Shown here: one piece after another, positions 40,252 through 50,046 of the stretch
Position numbering within the stretch: position 1 is the first letter of the stretch
Layout: each line of letters starts with the position of its first letter
NCBI GenBank assembly: GCA_030407315.1
Contig: JALQPE010002619.1
Coordinates: 84,789-148,788 of the forward strand
Direction: 5' to 3'
DNA length: 64,000 bases
Source: Asparagopsis taxiformis
Lineage: Eukaryota; Rhodophyta; Florideophyceae; Bonnemaisoniales; Bonnemaisoniaceae
The notes under the pieces: generated by a model
What the model was told of the DNA's origin: nothing
What the model saw: only the letters and a program-made list of their open reading frames with translations
The model's database searches: none
Program-made: the position numbers and the translations under genes

Positions 40252-40836
40252 TGTCGCTGGATGTCTTTTTTGATAGTTTAAGTACTTAACTTGTCTCGTT
40301 AATTCAGGGTGGGGGCACCCGGGGTATTCGTCAACAAAGTATTGCGCTTCCTGTTGTTATTTCAGGACGGGTGTCCGGGGTAATCAGCCAGGTTGCAATC
40401 CACTTCCAGTTATTTCAGGGCGTCGAGCCCGGAGTAATCAGCGAAGTGAATATTCCAGTCTCCAGTTATTTCAGGGCTAATAGCCCGGAGTAATCAGCGA
40501 GGTGGTGAGCCAATCCTCAGTTATTTCAGGGCTAAGAGCCCGGGGTAATCAGCAGGTTGGTTGGTGTAACGGGGTTACTGATGCGTATGCAATCGGGTGG
40601 TTTGTTGTTGGTTAATTGTTCATTTTGTTGATTCTCCCTAGCTCTAGCAATCTGTTCTCTAGATTAAATACACGAATTACTGGACCGTTCGGCCTTGATG
40701 CGGGCGCTGATCCTTTCCAGATCGGAGGGTTTCCCGATCTCGGGTAATCGACTGTCTTCGGTGTATAATTGTCTCGCAAAGACAATACTGTCTCCCTAAT
40801 TGTACGGTGGTTCGGGTGCAATTTTGATCCACGACA
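40252..40836. repeat. Copia LTR (right)
   Basis: Same length and, by eye, same sequence as 35511-36095; for the minus-strand element this is the 5' LTR. Confidence 0.92.
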
Positions 40837-40841
40837 CTGCT
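40837..40841. repeat. Target-site duplication, right copy (CTGCT)
   Basis: Direct repeat of 35506-35510, immediately followed by the resumed coding sequence of membrane-protein copy 4. Confidence 0.9.
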
Positions 40842-41100
40842 GTAGTCGCGGTAAACATTGTAGCCAGTTTAGTTGCACTGAGATGTGGCAATATTGTCGA
40901 CTGTTCATACCACATGGTTAAGGAGGTTCTAGGGCACGACTTTACATCAAATATATTGCAGGAATCTGAGGGGCCATTTTCTGGCGAAAAAGAAATTACT
41001 ATCCAAAGGGTAAAGCGTGGGAATGGACATGTTGGTTGGTGTTTCATCACAGACAGGTGATGAAGCTGTGGAAGACTTCGAGAATTGCGTTGAAGAGGAC

Positions 41101-42343
41101 AGGGGCAGTTGAAACACAAGAGAAACAGCTGGGAAGTGGCAAAAGTGAAATTCTCAAAACATGTACGCGTGTGAAGTCTGTGAGAGGATGTAAGATCCTG
41201 GCTCTCTCATTCATCTCTCTCTTTTACCTACAAGCAAATCTATATTGGTCAAGTCCTGAGATCGTCCGCTATGGTCATGGCAGGCTGTCTTGTGTTATCA
41301 TCCTGACACACTAGTGGTTGGAGAATGCAAACTCCATTTCAATTTATAATCGGTTTAACATATTTGTCAACAATGCACCAAGATTCCATGTGATGACAAC
41401 CTATCCTGGACAGGCTAATGGGTTACCAAACTTCCTGCTGCCCTAAAAATTGCTTCCATTCGATCTCCGTGACCTATAAATGTATACTGTCAAGAAGGGG
41501 CCAACCGGCCTCGGTTGTGGAGACTAGCGGTCAAATTTCGGGGCATGGAGGAAAGGGTCTGGTCCGAGTCAGTAGCAGGCACTCATCGGTTCAGACCCGT
41601 CCTAAATTTAGTTTGTTCAGGATAATCTTCAACGAGTGATGTACGATACCAAAATATTGAAAAAACCTTTCGGCTTAGCCACTCTTTCGGAATCTGGCCC
41701 TTTCCGTCCGGGTCCCAGAGCCTGAAGCTCTGGCAAGTTGGGCTTCGTTGTAATCCACTGTTCTTGGTCATGTCCATGCGCTTGACCCCTAGTAAAGGTT
41801 TTCTGTTTTGACGCAAATATGCAGAGTAATCCGAATCACTGCGCAGTACGAGCGGTTAAGAGTTCAATCCACTTCACGCGATATCGCACAATTTCCGAGT
41901 GTTTGCCACTCTTACATATGTGAATGACATATACCAAACAACGAACAGGTAATTTTTGTTTCATGTCGTAAGACATTGAACATAACAGCAGAAACAAATT
42001 CTATGTAGTCCTTTTCGGTAGTGTCGGAGAACATTTCTTGTCTTTGGTGAAATCAAGTGACAACAACTCAACTCAATTTCTGATGGATACCGTAACGGTG
42101 CACTCATTCTTCTCAGTATAGAAATATCAGGGCTTCCAAATCGCCTCTACCAAGGCATAGATATCTGGCTTTTGTTAAACATGGTGGAATTTTCGTATTC
42201 AATCGTAGCACGAACCAGCACTTTATCAAAGCTTTCCTTGACTAAAACATTCCATTACACAATCGGGTGTGCAACGAAAGCGAAAAGGATTAACACTACA
42301 CGTGCGGGAACATTGTTTTCTCTCTATCTCTACTCTCTGTCAT
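41101..42343. other. Intergenic, no gene recognised
   Basis: These 1.2 kb separate the end of copy 4 from the stop of the DMT paralogue B. I see no convincing coding frame, LTR end or RNA gene. Confidence 0.45.
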
Positions 42344-43396
42344 TTAGCCCATTCCAATGGTAACAGAGGAAAGTAACACCAACATCGATCCAAGTATGCA
42401 AATTGGCGACACCGCTTCCTTCAAAAACACAATGCCCAGCGAGTACGACATCGGAATTTCAATATTTCGCAACAGCGTACCCGGGCCCGCTTTGCAACTC
42501 TGCAGTCCACGATTCATGAAACACTGGCCTGCAAACGCTAGAAAACTGGACAGCAACAAAAGTGCAGTGCCTTCAGGATTGGTAAACAGTAATTCTCGAC
42601 TCATAATGCCGCCAAAGCAGACACACATGCACAGATTCACTGTACTCAGCGCACACACGGACAGCATGAAATGTACATTACTACCCAAATTGCGAACCGT
42701 TGTGTATGCTGCCGCGGCACAAAACGCAGCCAATAAAGTTAGAGCAATCCATACAAGCCTTGATTGATCTACATTCGTATTGGAGCTTGTGTTGAAATGC
42801 ATGCTCGGTTCGGAAATGAGCCCAATTCCTACAAAACTCAATATCGCTGCCACACCGTCCTTGGCAGCAATTGTTTCTCCCATCGTGATATACGATAGAA
42901 TCATAGTGAACACAGGTGAGACATAAAACACAGAGGTGACAATTCCTAAGGGGAGTTTTCCAAGAACGTTGTATAGAATGATCATGCATGCGGAGCCGGC
43001 GGAGCCACGGAAAACAAGTAGAAGTTTCTGGCGTGGTCGTAGAGTAGTCATCACAACTCTCCATCCCAGAGATATGGCTATGTATGTTGATGAAAGCGTA
43101 AATTGAACAGTTGCCTGTATCATCACGGCGGGCATATGTGGGAATTTAAACGTAGATCGTGCCATATGAGTGAGAAAGGTAGCAATGGAGAAAAAGAAGG
43201 AACACGCTATCATGCACATGAAACCATGTATTTCGGTACTTTCTTCCGGCGTATGCACAGTTACCGGGACTGGAAGCTTGGTAGTTTCATGTGTTACAAT
43301 AGAGGAATATACGTATTGCGCTTTGTCGGACTGAGTTAGAGCGGTAGTTTCGTCGCGCATGATGGATGTTGAAAGAAGACGACTGGTTGCGTGCAT
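42344..43396 (-). CDS. EamA/DMT-superfamily transporter (paralogue B)
   Basis: A 350-residue intronless frame with a hydrophilic N-terminus of about 55 residues and about ten membrane segments. The first EamA repeat carries K-L-P-L-G-I-V-T-S-V-F-Y-V-S-P-V and M-G-E-T-I-A-A-K-D-G-V-A-A-I-L-S-F-V-G-I. The second carries C-F-M-N-R-G-L-Q-S-C-K-A-G-P-G-T-L. It is much closer to paralogue C (45019-46038) than to A (18872-19930), sharing the ending T-I-G-M-G with C. B and C have the same orientation and look like a tandem duplicate with foreign sequence between them. Substrate unknown. Confidence 0.82.
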   Translation of the reverse strand: MHATSRLLSTSIMRDETTALTQSDKAQYVYSSIVTHETTKLPVPVTVHTPEESTEIHGFMCMIACSFFFSIATFLTHMARSTFKFPHMPAVMIQATVQFTLSSTYIAISLGWRVVMTTLRPRQKLLLVFRGSAGSACMIILYNVLGKLPLGIVTSVFYVSPVFTMILSYITMGETIAAKDGVAAILSFVGIGLISEPSMHFNTSSNTNVDQSRLVWIALTLLAAFCAAAAYTTVRNLGSNVHFMLSVCALSTVNLCMCVCFGGIMSRELLFTNPEGTALLLLSSFLAFAGQCFMNRGLQSCKAGPGTLLRNIEIPMSYSLGIVFLKEAVSPICILGSMLVLLSSVTIGMG

Positions 43397-43923
43397 GGAT
43401 CGGAGGTTGGGTGGGGGAAGGCAGTGAGTCTATAGAACAGATGTGGTTGGGAAATGTAGATGGATACGATGTTTGGTATAGAATTGGATTACAGGGGTCG
43501 ATAATGCAAGGTGCTCCAACTCTCGCGATTATGTAAAAAGACATTGCCATTTAAGGTATCTGTTTGAGAATGATGAAGTTCCGTTGCTGGCGTCGGCATA
43601 TTGTCTGGTAGAAGTTGACGACGACAGCAGCCGATTTCTATAAGTTGTGGTCCACACATGCTATCACGCGAAGGGTGCTGTATACGGTTCAGATCTCAAA
43701 TTAGCGCGCCGTGATTCACTCCGGCCCGATATCAAAAGCTGTGCACACGTATCCAGCAGCAATACTCTACATGCCATGGCAGCAAACAGCAGCGAAACAA
43801 GTGGACGAATCGGAGGCACCGCGTGGTCGCGAATACAGGAGCTTGATGAGAAGGTGTAGAAAACTGCGACACCATCCCGCCTATGAAGTAACGAATGGAT
43901 ACCGTAATAGACACGTCACGTGC
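43397..43923. other. Intergenic, no gene recognised
   Basis: Upstream region of DMT paralogue B, up to the edge of the inverted duplicate. No gene seen. Confidence 0.45.
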
Positions 43924-44975
43924 TTCCTCGCTCCTCAGCAACTGACTTCCACCAGAGTATACTCGAGTTCACGACCCATCTATCACCATGCATCGTCACA
44001 CTTCAGACAGCTCTTTTACAACGCGCGCGTCGCAATTCAATATTGCAAATCCCATTCTAAACCCACATCGCGTCACGATATTGGATGCACTCGTACGCGT
44101 CGCACACATACTTCAATTGTATCATTTACCAATCGGCGCGAAATTGTGACGGCACTAACAACGCTTTCTCCGGTACGACTCCAATCATCAGCTCCGCTTG
44201 TTCACAGATTTGCTTCAATTCCTCAATTGATATCTTTCGAAACGACGCATGGTCATTTCCATCCGCCTTCAAGTTGTCCACAAATCGCACAGCTTCATCC
44301 ACCTTTTCGAATGAAAGTACCACGCGTTCCGCATGAAACGGTCCTCGAGCCAGACGAAATCCGCTATGGATCTCCTCACGTTGTAGTATTCCAGCTCTGA
44401 CGATTGGTTGGACGAAAGACTTGCGGAAGGACCAGCACTCGGCGGTGAAATCGTCCCATTCCGTCTGGAACGCACGAGATACACGCCGGCAGCGCTGCCC
44501 TTCTTCGGCTCATCCGGAAGCAACGTCACGTCAGCACGGTCCACAATAGCGGCGGTCACGGGCGGGCCGTAGCGATCGTCTCGCGGGTCCTCGATTGCGG
44601 TGAGATCATGAATGTTGGTTGCGAATGCATGTCCAGCAGGGGGCGAGGGCGGTCGAATATTCTTCTCGCCAATCGCGGATATCAGCGGGTCCGGACTGTC
44701 GGTTGCACTGGACTGCAACAACGCGAGCGCATTTTCTTCGAACATGCGCTGATCAAAAGTAGAAATTGGTAGCGTTTGCGCGGAGGAGTCATCAGCTGAT
44801 TTTTCCTCCAAATGCGGAACGGGGGGCGATTCTTGACGCGGACGCGGCCTGCGAGGGATAGGGATTGCATCGGGTAGCGCTTATAATGGGTCGGCACGCA
44901 ATGGATGGTCGCCTTCTCCAGACTGCATCTTCGCACGTAACGGGCTGTTTGACTGGATTGTGGTGAATTTACCAT
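43924..44975 (-). pseudogene. Inverted, internally deleted copy of the sorting nexin and DUF3110-like genes
   Basis: On the minus strand this segment matches 29437-30067 (sorting nexin start through early PX domain) joined to about 31941-32345 (end of the DUF3110-like gene and its downstream DNA). About 1.9 kb in between is missing. The junction is near 44340, after the PX stretch V-W-L-E-D-R. The sorting nexin ATG at 44928 is kept, but codon 16 (CAA) is TAA at 44881-44883. Past the join the long frame reads the DUF3110 part out of its native frame. The native DUF3110 tail frame survives at 44126-44323. Few other base changes are visible, so the copy is fairly recent. Confidence 0.88.
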
Positions 44976-45018
44976 ACTACCATAGTAGAGGTTATGTCTT
45001 TCTGGTGATATCTCTCCT

Positions 45019-46038
45019 TTAGCCCATTCCAATAATGACAGACGAAAACAACACCAAAATTGAACCAAGTATACAAACCATCGACACAGTCTCTTGCAAA
45101 AATACAATACCCAGAAAGTAAGATAGTGGAATTTCAGTATTTCTTATCAAAGTACCGGGTCCTGCCTTGCAATTTTGCAGCCCACGATTCATAAAGCACT
45201 GACCTGCAAACCCCATAAAACCGGAGAGTGCAGAGAGTGTAGCGCCTTCAATGTTAGCTAAAATCTGTCCTGGACTCATGATACCACCAAAAATTACTGC
45301 TGCAAAAAAGTTGGCTACACTCAGCGCGCATACAGACATGATGAAGTGTACGTCGCTGCCCAAAATTCTAACCGTCGTGTATGCAGCAGCACCGAAGAAC
45401 GCACTTAGCAACGTCAGAGCTATCCATATCAGCCTCTCATGATCTAAGAGTGTAGCGGATTGACCGTCGGCATGCATGTCAGGCTGTGAAATGAGCCAAA
45501 TTCCTACAAAACTCAATATCGCCGCTACGCCGTCCTTGGCAGCAATGGTCTCACCCATCGTGATGTAGGACAAAATCATAGTAAATACAGGTACAACGTA
45601 AAACACAGACGTTACAACGCCTAACGGCAGTTTCCCCAAAACGGTGAACAGAATAATCATACATGCCGAGCCAGAAATTCCTCGGAACACGAGAAGGGCT
45701 TTTTGGCGAAGTCGAAGAGTTCTAATTGTGGATCCCCACCCGAGAAATGTAGTTACGTAGGTTATTGAAAGCGACAACTGCACAATGGTTTGCATCAGCA
45801 CACAAGGCATATGTGGAAATTTGAACACAGTTCGCGCCACGTGAACAAGACAGGTCATTCCAGAGAAGAAGAATGAGGAGATAACCATGAGCATGAAACC
45901 ATGTAATTCGGAAGTTTCCCCCAGCTTTTGTGCAGTTACCGGGGCTGGAAGTTTGGATGTCTCATTTGGTTCAACTGCTGAGTATCCAGTCTGTTGCTCC
46001 GTGTAGAGATGATTGAGAGCTGTAGTTTCTTCGTGCAT
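45019..46038 (-). CDS. EamA/DMT-superfamily transporter (paralogue C)
   Basis: A 339-residue intronless frame with the same layout as paralogue B: a hydrophilic N-terminus (E-T-T-A-L-N-H then K-L-P-A-P-V-T) and about ten membrane helices. Shared blocks are G-K-L-P-L-G-V-V-T-S-V-F-Y-V-V-P-V, M-G-E-T-I-A-A-K-D-G-V-A-A-I-L-S-F-V-G-I and C-F-M-N-R-G-L-Q-N-C-K-A-G-P-G-T-L. The open frame is intact. Its stop lies about 45 bp from the edge of the inverted sorting nexin copy, so the duplication event may have broken a once continuous B-C tandem. Substrate unknown. Confidence 0.82.
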   Translation of the reverse strand: MHEETTALNHLYTEQQTGYSAVEPNETSKLPAPVTAQKLGETSELHGFMLMVISSFFFSGMTCLVHVARTVFKFPHMPCVLMQTIVQLSLSITYVTTFLGWGSTIRTLRLRQKALLVFRGISGSACMIILFTVLGKLPLGVVTSVFYVVPVFTMILSYITMGETIAAKDGVAAILSFVGIWLISQPDMHADGQSATLLDHERLIWIALTLLSAFFGAAAYTTVRILGSDVHFIMSVCALSVANFFAAVIFGGIMSPGQILANIEGATLSALSGFMGFAGQCFMNRGLQNCKAGPGTLIRNTEIPLSYFLGIVFLQETVSMVCILGSILVLFSSVIIGMG

Positions 46039-47467
46039 GATTGCTACAGTGAGCGGATGGATATTGGTATTAGGTGGTCAATGTATTACCCTGCGCTCTG
46101 ATGATATTCGGAAATGTGGCTCGCCGAAATGCATCATGACGAATTGTCAACATGATTGCTGGGTCTATGTGGTTCATTCTGCAAATGTCGTCCATTGGAC
46201 TGGGTTCCTGTCCATGTTACTTTGGGATAATTCTTTATTACAATTCAAATGTTTGGCGGTTATTTTAACAGGTGCAACTGAATTAGCGGGTGCGGTCCAC
46301 ACGATATTCAACCTGGTGTCATGCGAATCATGGGTATGGCCGAATCTACTTGTGTAGACATGAGGAGGCCCGACAGTGGTTCGTCCACCACGGCGATTGC
46401 AGCGAATCGGAGTGGTTCGTCCACCAAGCATGGCATTTTGATTGGCTCTGATCAAACATATTGGGAAAAATATCATTCAGGGTGACCCGTAAAATGGGTC
46501 AGTTTCGACTGTCGACGGATCAGCCACTAAGCGTTACGTTCGACGTGACAGAGCCGTTTTCTAAGATTCAAAGTTCGGTAAACGAAAACTGCTTTCATGC
46601 GGTATCCGCCCGCCGCCAAAACTGAAATGGAAAATAAGTGAAAACACAAATGAAAATTTCACTGGCCGCCGTCCACGAAGTGGACCGCTCCAATACCGGA
46701 CCATGATGGGCCCGGGCGGCAAATTTTGGGAAGGGCATTCTAGAAACCGTCCCTGTGTGCATGATGTGCACCCCAGCAATAGTCTCGTCGACGCATCGCT
46801 ACATTCCCACTTCCACCACCATTCTCGCCACCAATTACGATCTACGCTGTCGCCCGCGCAAAAAAAGTTTATCTGAACGATCATATCCTGCACTTCCGCT
46901 CCCGTATGCACCAAATTCATTGCAAAAAAGAAACGAAACACGGCTGGAGACCAGCGTCACGGGGGTCAACGGGAAAATTGATATCTTCCTGTGTCTCTCC
47001 CTCAAACGCGCGAACATGTACGTATTGGAACTACATTTTCGGCGAAACAAGAATCTAAACACCAACAAAGAACATGGTTGCTAACTTTAGTGTTTTACTC
47101 TGTCTTCTCTGTGATATTTCTCGTAAAGAAACAGTTGACGACGTTGTGGGAAGATATATATTTCTAGCTCTTCATAAGAGAACGTGATACATGTAGTGCA
47201 ATGCCCGAGCTGTCGATTCGACTTAAGATAGTGAGCCGATTCGGCTAAGCACTGCGAGGCGTTCGAGCCCTCCTGTCTCGGTAGTCAGGCTCAGGGTAGA
47301 GGTGATAGAGCAAAGGCGGATCGCCTGCTTTGTCATACCACGGAGTGGTCTGCCCTGGTGGGGTCGTGTCGACATCCTATTGGACGACCCCGGTTCGGGA
47401 ATAACCAATGGAAACCGCCTCGCTGTACCTCAGACCAGTGAGGGAGAGGGACCCATTGGGACAACTA
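46039..47467. other. Intergenic to left flank of the gypsy region; no gene recognised
   Basis: No coding frame stands out. The phrase AGTGGTTCGTCCACCA occurs twice within about 50 bp near 46375-46425. The sequence becomes more GC-rich from about 47220 on, perhaps the remains of another repeat next to the gypsy LTR. Confidence 0.4.
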
Positions 47468-47988
47468 AAGACCCCACAAGGGGCAAATTTTAACTAAGCT
47501 GACTCAGCTAACTTTACACTGTAACACTAACAGTCGGTGATCTCGCGGGCTCCCGCAGTCGCCATAATCAGGGATCTGATTGGTGCACATAAGGATATTT
47601 ATTCCTAACTGTCTACCTACCCTAACTGTTTACAGTAACTTAGACTAGTATAAAACGCCTCTGGATTAGCCAGAGTGCTTAACCTTTAGAGGTAACGTAA
47701 ACTCATGTGGAATTTACGACTCCACTGAACAGTGTTTGCATTGCTCTATTCCATCCTTCCAGGACGAATTAGCTTTAGCTATACAGCTCGACGGGTTACG
47801 TCTTTCGCTCCATAAATACGCACTTCGTGCGTGAGCACCCCCAACCTTCACCCGGTATTACCGGCAGACCTTTCGGGGTATACTCGCTATTGGCGGTTGA
47901 CGCAAGATTCGCTTGCTCTACCACACTACCGAGGCTCGGGACACCTGTAGGGTGGTTTTGCCGCTTTGCGGATTTTCTACCTACTACA
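47468..47988 (+). repeat. Gypsy LTR A (5' LTR; left edge approximate)
   Basis: About 520 bp that align with 57242-57759. The shared block opens AAGACCCCACAAGGGGCAAA and ends CTACTACA at 47988. A TATAAAA box and a short hairpin lie inside. The right edge is set by the CA end followed by a conserved TGG-starting primer-binding-like site; the left edge is only the limit of visible similarity to LTR B. Confidence 0.6.
47649..47655 (+). promoter_or_regulatory. TATA box in gypsy LTR A
   Basis: TATAAAA, conserved in position and sequence with LTR B (57410-57416). It is followed at once by a small stem-loop, CTCTGG-ATTAG-CCAGAG. Confidence 0.6.
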
Positions 47989-47989
47989 T

Positions 47990-48007
47990 TGGTCTCTCGA
48001 CCTAGAA
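47990..48007 (+). other. Probable primer-binding site of gypsy element A
   Basis: TGGTCTCTCGACCTAGAA begins with TGG one base after the LTR end CA and is identical at 57761-57778 in element B. That placement fits a tRNA-primed start of minus-strand synthesis; I could not name the tRNA. Confidence 0.5.
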
Positions 48008-48104
48008 TCTTACCGTCATCTCAGCCGACCGGCGACACACCGAAACCACTCAAGAAGAGTAAACTCGTCGTTAGACGTGAGCTCATTGAACAAGAGTAGA
48101 AGTG

Positions 48105-49952
48105 ATGCCATCGGACAAGTCTCCGGAACATTCTGACTCCGAGTCAGACCCCATCGGGGGAGGTTCAACCCAAGAATTCGTCACTGAGGAAGGAGTCTTC
48201 CGACTTATGCATGAACATGCAGACAAGATTCTCAATGATATATTGAAAGAGATGCGTGATGAGATCAGCCAAGCTGTGGAGGACACCCTCGATGACCGAC
48301 ACGGCGATCTCGTCTCAACTCTCGTGGATAACACGATTGATTTGCTTGCACCCAAGCTGAAAGCCATTTGCCACGAAGTGGTAGATGAGAAAGAAGTAGA
48401 AGTCTTTTCGGGAACGTGGAAGTCTATCCGTGTGGATTTTCTACAACGGGTTATCCGGCTTGAAAAGAAGGTCACCGACCTACAAAGGAGAAGCTATGCC
48501 AGCTCTTCTTCCGGCGATCATCAGCACCAAGGGCTTTGGAACCAACAAGACGGCACTGCCGAGAACAGCGTAGCTGTGGAGGCCGAGAAGCTCGACAAGG
48601 TCGTGGACGTCACCAGGCGTTTATCAGATCGAGTGGACTTACTCAGCGAGTCTCTCGCCCGTCCGGTACCAAGTCGAAATCCCAACATGGGTGACCCAGT
48701 ATTTGGGTTTGGTGATACACCTTCGAATCCATTCGAAACAGAAGAAGGACCCTTGGAACCAGGCTTAACTCCGTTAAGAGCCCGCGAACCCGCGTTCGAT
48801 CGTGTAGTATCCTACCGGTATTACCGGTTACAAGACAAGTCGTCATCGACAGAAGCTCCGAACAGAAGGAGTAGAAGTCTCTACAAGATAACGGAAAAGA
48901 TTCGGAACTTCAATGCGTCCTTGACGCCGTTCGATGGAACGCAACCCATCGATATACTTCGATTCCTTGCGGAGTACCAAGATTCTTGTGACTCCTGCGG
49001 AGTATCAGAAGGAATTGCAACAAAGTTGCTACGTTATTTCCTTGAAGGAGATGCGCAACGGTTCATCGCGTCCGAATCTCGGAAAAGGAAGTTGCCAAAT
49101 CAACTGCACCAGCAGATAACATGGCCACAGGACGTCCATGCTTTACTTTCTCGTTATGCAACGGATACAGTTTTGGCTGACGCCTACGACGCGGTCACGC
49201 GTATTAAACAAGAACCTCACGAAGATGAGGCAGAATACGCCGACAGACTGCAAGAGGCCGCACTGTTGTGTGCTAATGTTTTCTCTGAAAGAGACCTGGT
49301 AAACTACTACCTCAAAGGGCTACGCCCGGGGGTAAAAGACACCGTGAAGGTCACCGTTGGCCGAGACGGCGAAGATTTCCTTGCTGTGCGCAATCTGGCA
49401 AAAGGACTCGGGGATTCCCTAAGAGCCACCACAGCCGACACGGCTAAGCCCAAGATGTACCCTAGTAGGGAACTCGCCGAACGGAGACGCAAAGCGTTAC
49501 TAGCCACCATGGCTAGAGAAGACCTCGGAACGAGGAGAGAAGCAACTACGTCGCAGACGTTACAACCACTGACTGTGGGTCCGAACGCGGAGGCACCGCC
49601 GATGGAAGTACCACCCCTCAACGAGGATCATGTGAATCTTGCCGAGTCCATGATCCCGAAGGGTGCGGTCAATTGGCGTTGCTCCGGATGCCGGCAACCC
49701 GGTCACGTGCTGTACACATGCCCGTATCTCTCCCGTTCCGTAGGAATGTATTTCGATTTCGCGAACTATGCATACCAGCAAGAACCGGAACAAGTAGTGC
49801 GCCGACAGCAACGGCAATTCGACAAGTTCAAGAAGAAGCAGGTCCCTGCAAAGACGATTATCAAACGGCAGAAACCGTTTCCACGCATGGTCGCGTTTGC
49901 CGAGGACGACCCCGTCGCTGACCAAGCCAATCCGGTTTTCAACGAAGTATAG
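48105..49952 (+). CDS. Gypsy gag (capsid/nucleocapsid)
   Basis: A 615-codon frame from the ATG at 48105. The first 200 residues are acidic and helical with coiled-coil character. The retrotransposon gag/capsid region lies at about 245-440 (for example I-R-N-F-N-A-S-L-T-P-F-D-G-T and W-P-Q-D-V-H-A-L-L-S-R-Y). A canonical CCHC zinc knuckle, C-S-G-C-R-Q-P-G-H-V-L-Y-T-C, is near residue 525. The gag of element B at 57836 is a clear but diverged relative. Pol is in another frame, with two stop codons (49981-49983 and 50002-50004) in the pol frame between gag and pol, so a simple readthrough or single frameshift does not explain Pol expression. Confidence 0.88.
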   Translation: MPSDKSPEHSDSESDPIGGGSTQEFVTEEGVFRLMHEHADKILNDILKEMRDEISQAVEDTLDDRHGDLVSTLVDNTIDLLAPKLKAICHEVVDEKEVEVFSGTWKSIRVDFLQRVIRLEKKVTDLQRRSYASSSSGDHQHQGLWNQQDGTAENSVAVEAEKLDKVVDVTRRLSDRVDLLSESLARPVPSRNPNMGDPVFGFGDTPSNPFETEEGPLEPGLTPLRAREPAFDRVVSYRYYRLQDKSSSTEAPNRRSRSLYKITEKIRNFNASLTPFDGTQPIDILRFLAEYQDSCDSCGVSEGIATKLLRYFLEGDAQRFIASESRKRKLPNQLHQQITWPQDVHALLSRYATDTVLADAYDAVTRIKQEPHEDEAEYADRLQEAALLCANVFSERDLVNYYLKGLRPGVKDTVKVTVGRDGEDFLAVRNLAKGLGDSLRATTADTAKPKMYPSRELAERRRKALLATMAREDLGTRREATTSQTLQPLTVGPNAEAPPMEVPPLNEDHVNLAESMIPKGAVNWRCSGCRQPGHVLYTCPYLSRSVGMYFDFANYAYQQEPEQVVRRQQRQFDKFKKKQVPAKTIIKRQKPFPRMVAFAEDDPVADQANPVFNEV

Positions 49953-50046
49953 GATCGTCTCTCTCGGCAGAAACCGCAGTTGATGCCCTGGAATCTTCAG
50001 ATGAATCATCCGACACATCGTCGGAAAACTAACCGGGGGGAGTGAG

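Larger units (their letters stand above)
35511..40836 (-). mobile_element. Ty1/copia LTR retrotransposon, internally deleted
   Basis: A 5326 bp element with two 585 bp LTRs, TGTCG/CGACA ends and a CTGCT target duplication. The coding strand is minus. Domain order gag, protease, integrase, reverse transcriptase defines Ty1/copia. The polyprotein frame stops within reverse transcriptase before the Y-V-D-D-type catalytic motif. A short remnant of the RNase H C-terminus follows in another frame, so the middle of RT plus most of RNase H is deleted. It therefore cannot supply its own RT. Identical LTRs indicate a recent insertion. I found no standard primer-binding site next to 40251. Confidence 0.93.
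34458..41100 (+). pseudogene. Membrane-protein family member, copy 4, interrupted by a copia element
   Basis: The 5' part (34458-35510, 351 codons) and the 3' part (from 40842) are the two ends of one copy-2-like gene. A copia element sits exactly between codons 351 and 352, inside helix 3, with the 5 bp CTGCT duplicated on each side. Without the element the frame runs through helix 3 into the H-M-V-K-E-V-L-G-H-D tail. About 4 extra bases near 41035 then shift the frame relative to copy 2, giving an early stop. As it stands the gene ends inside the LTR (stop near 35540), losing helix 3 and the tail. Residues 1-178 are nearly identical to copy 2; the following central domain is not. Confidence 0.88.

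Noticed and set aside
44269..44811. 180-codon frame that looks like a novel fusion protein
   Set aside because: It is the sorting nexin fragment running across the deletion junction into the wrong frame of the DUF3110 copy, and the true start is cut off by a stop at 44881-44883.
47230..47290. tRNA gene suggested by a GTTCGAGCC box
   Set aside because: The bases around the box do not form a five-pair T-stem, and no matching acceptor or D-arm is present.
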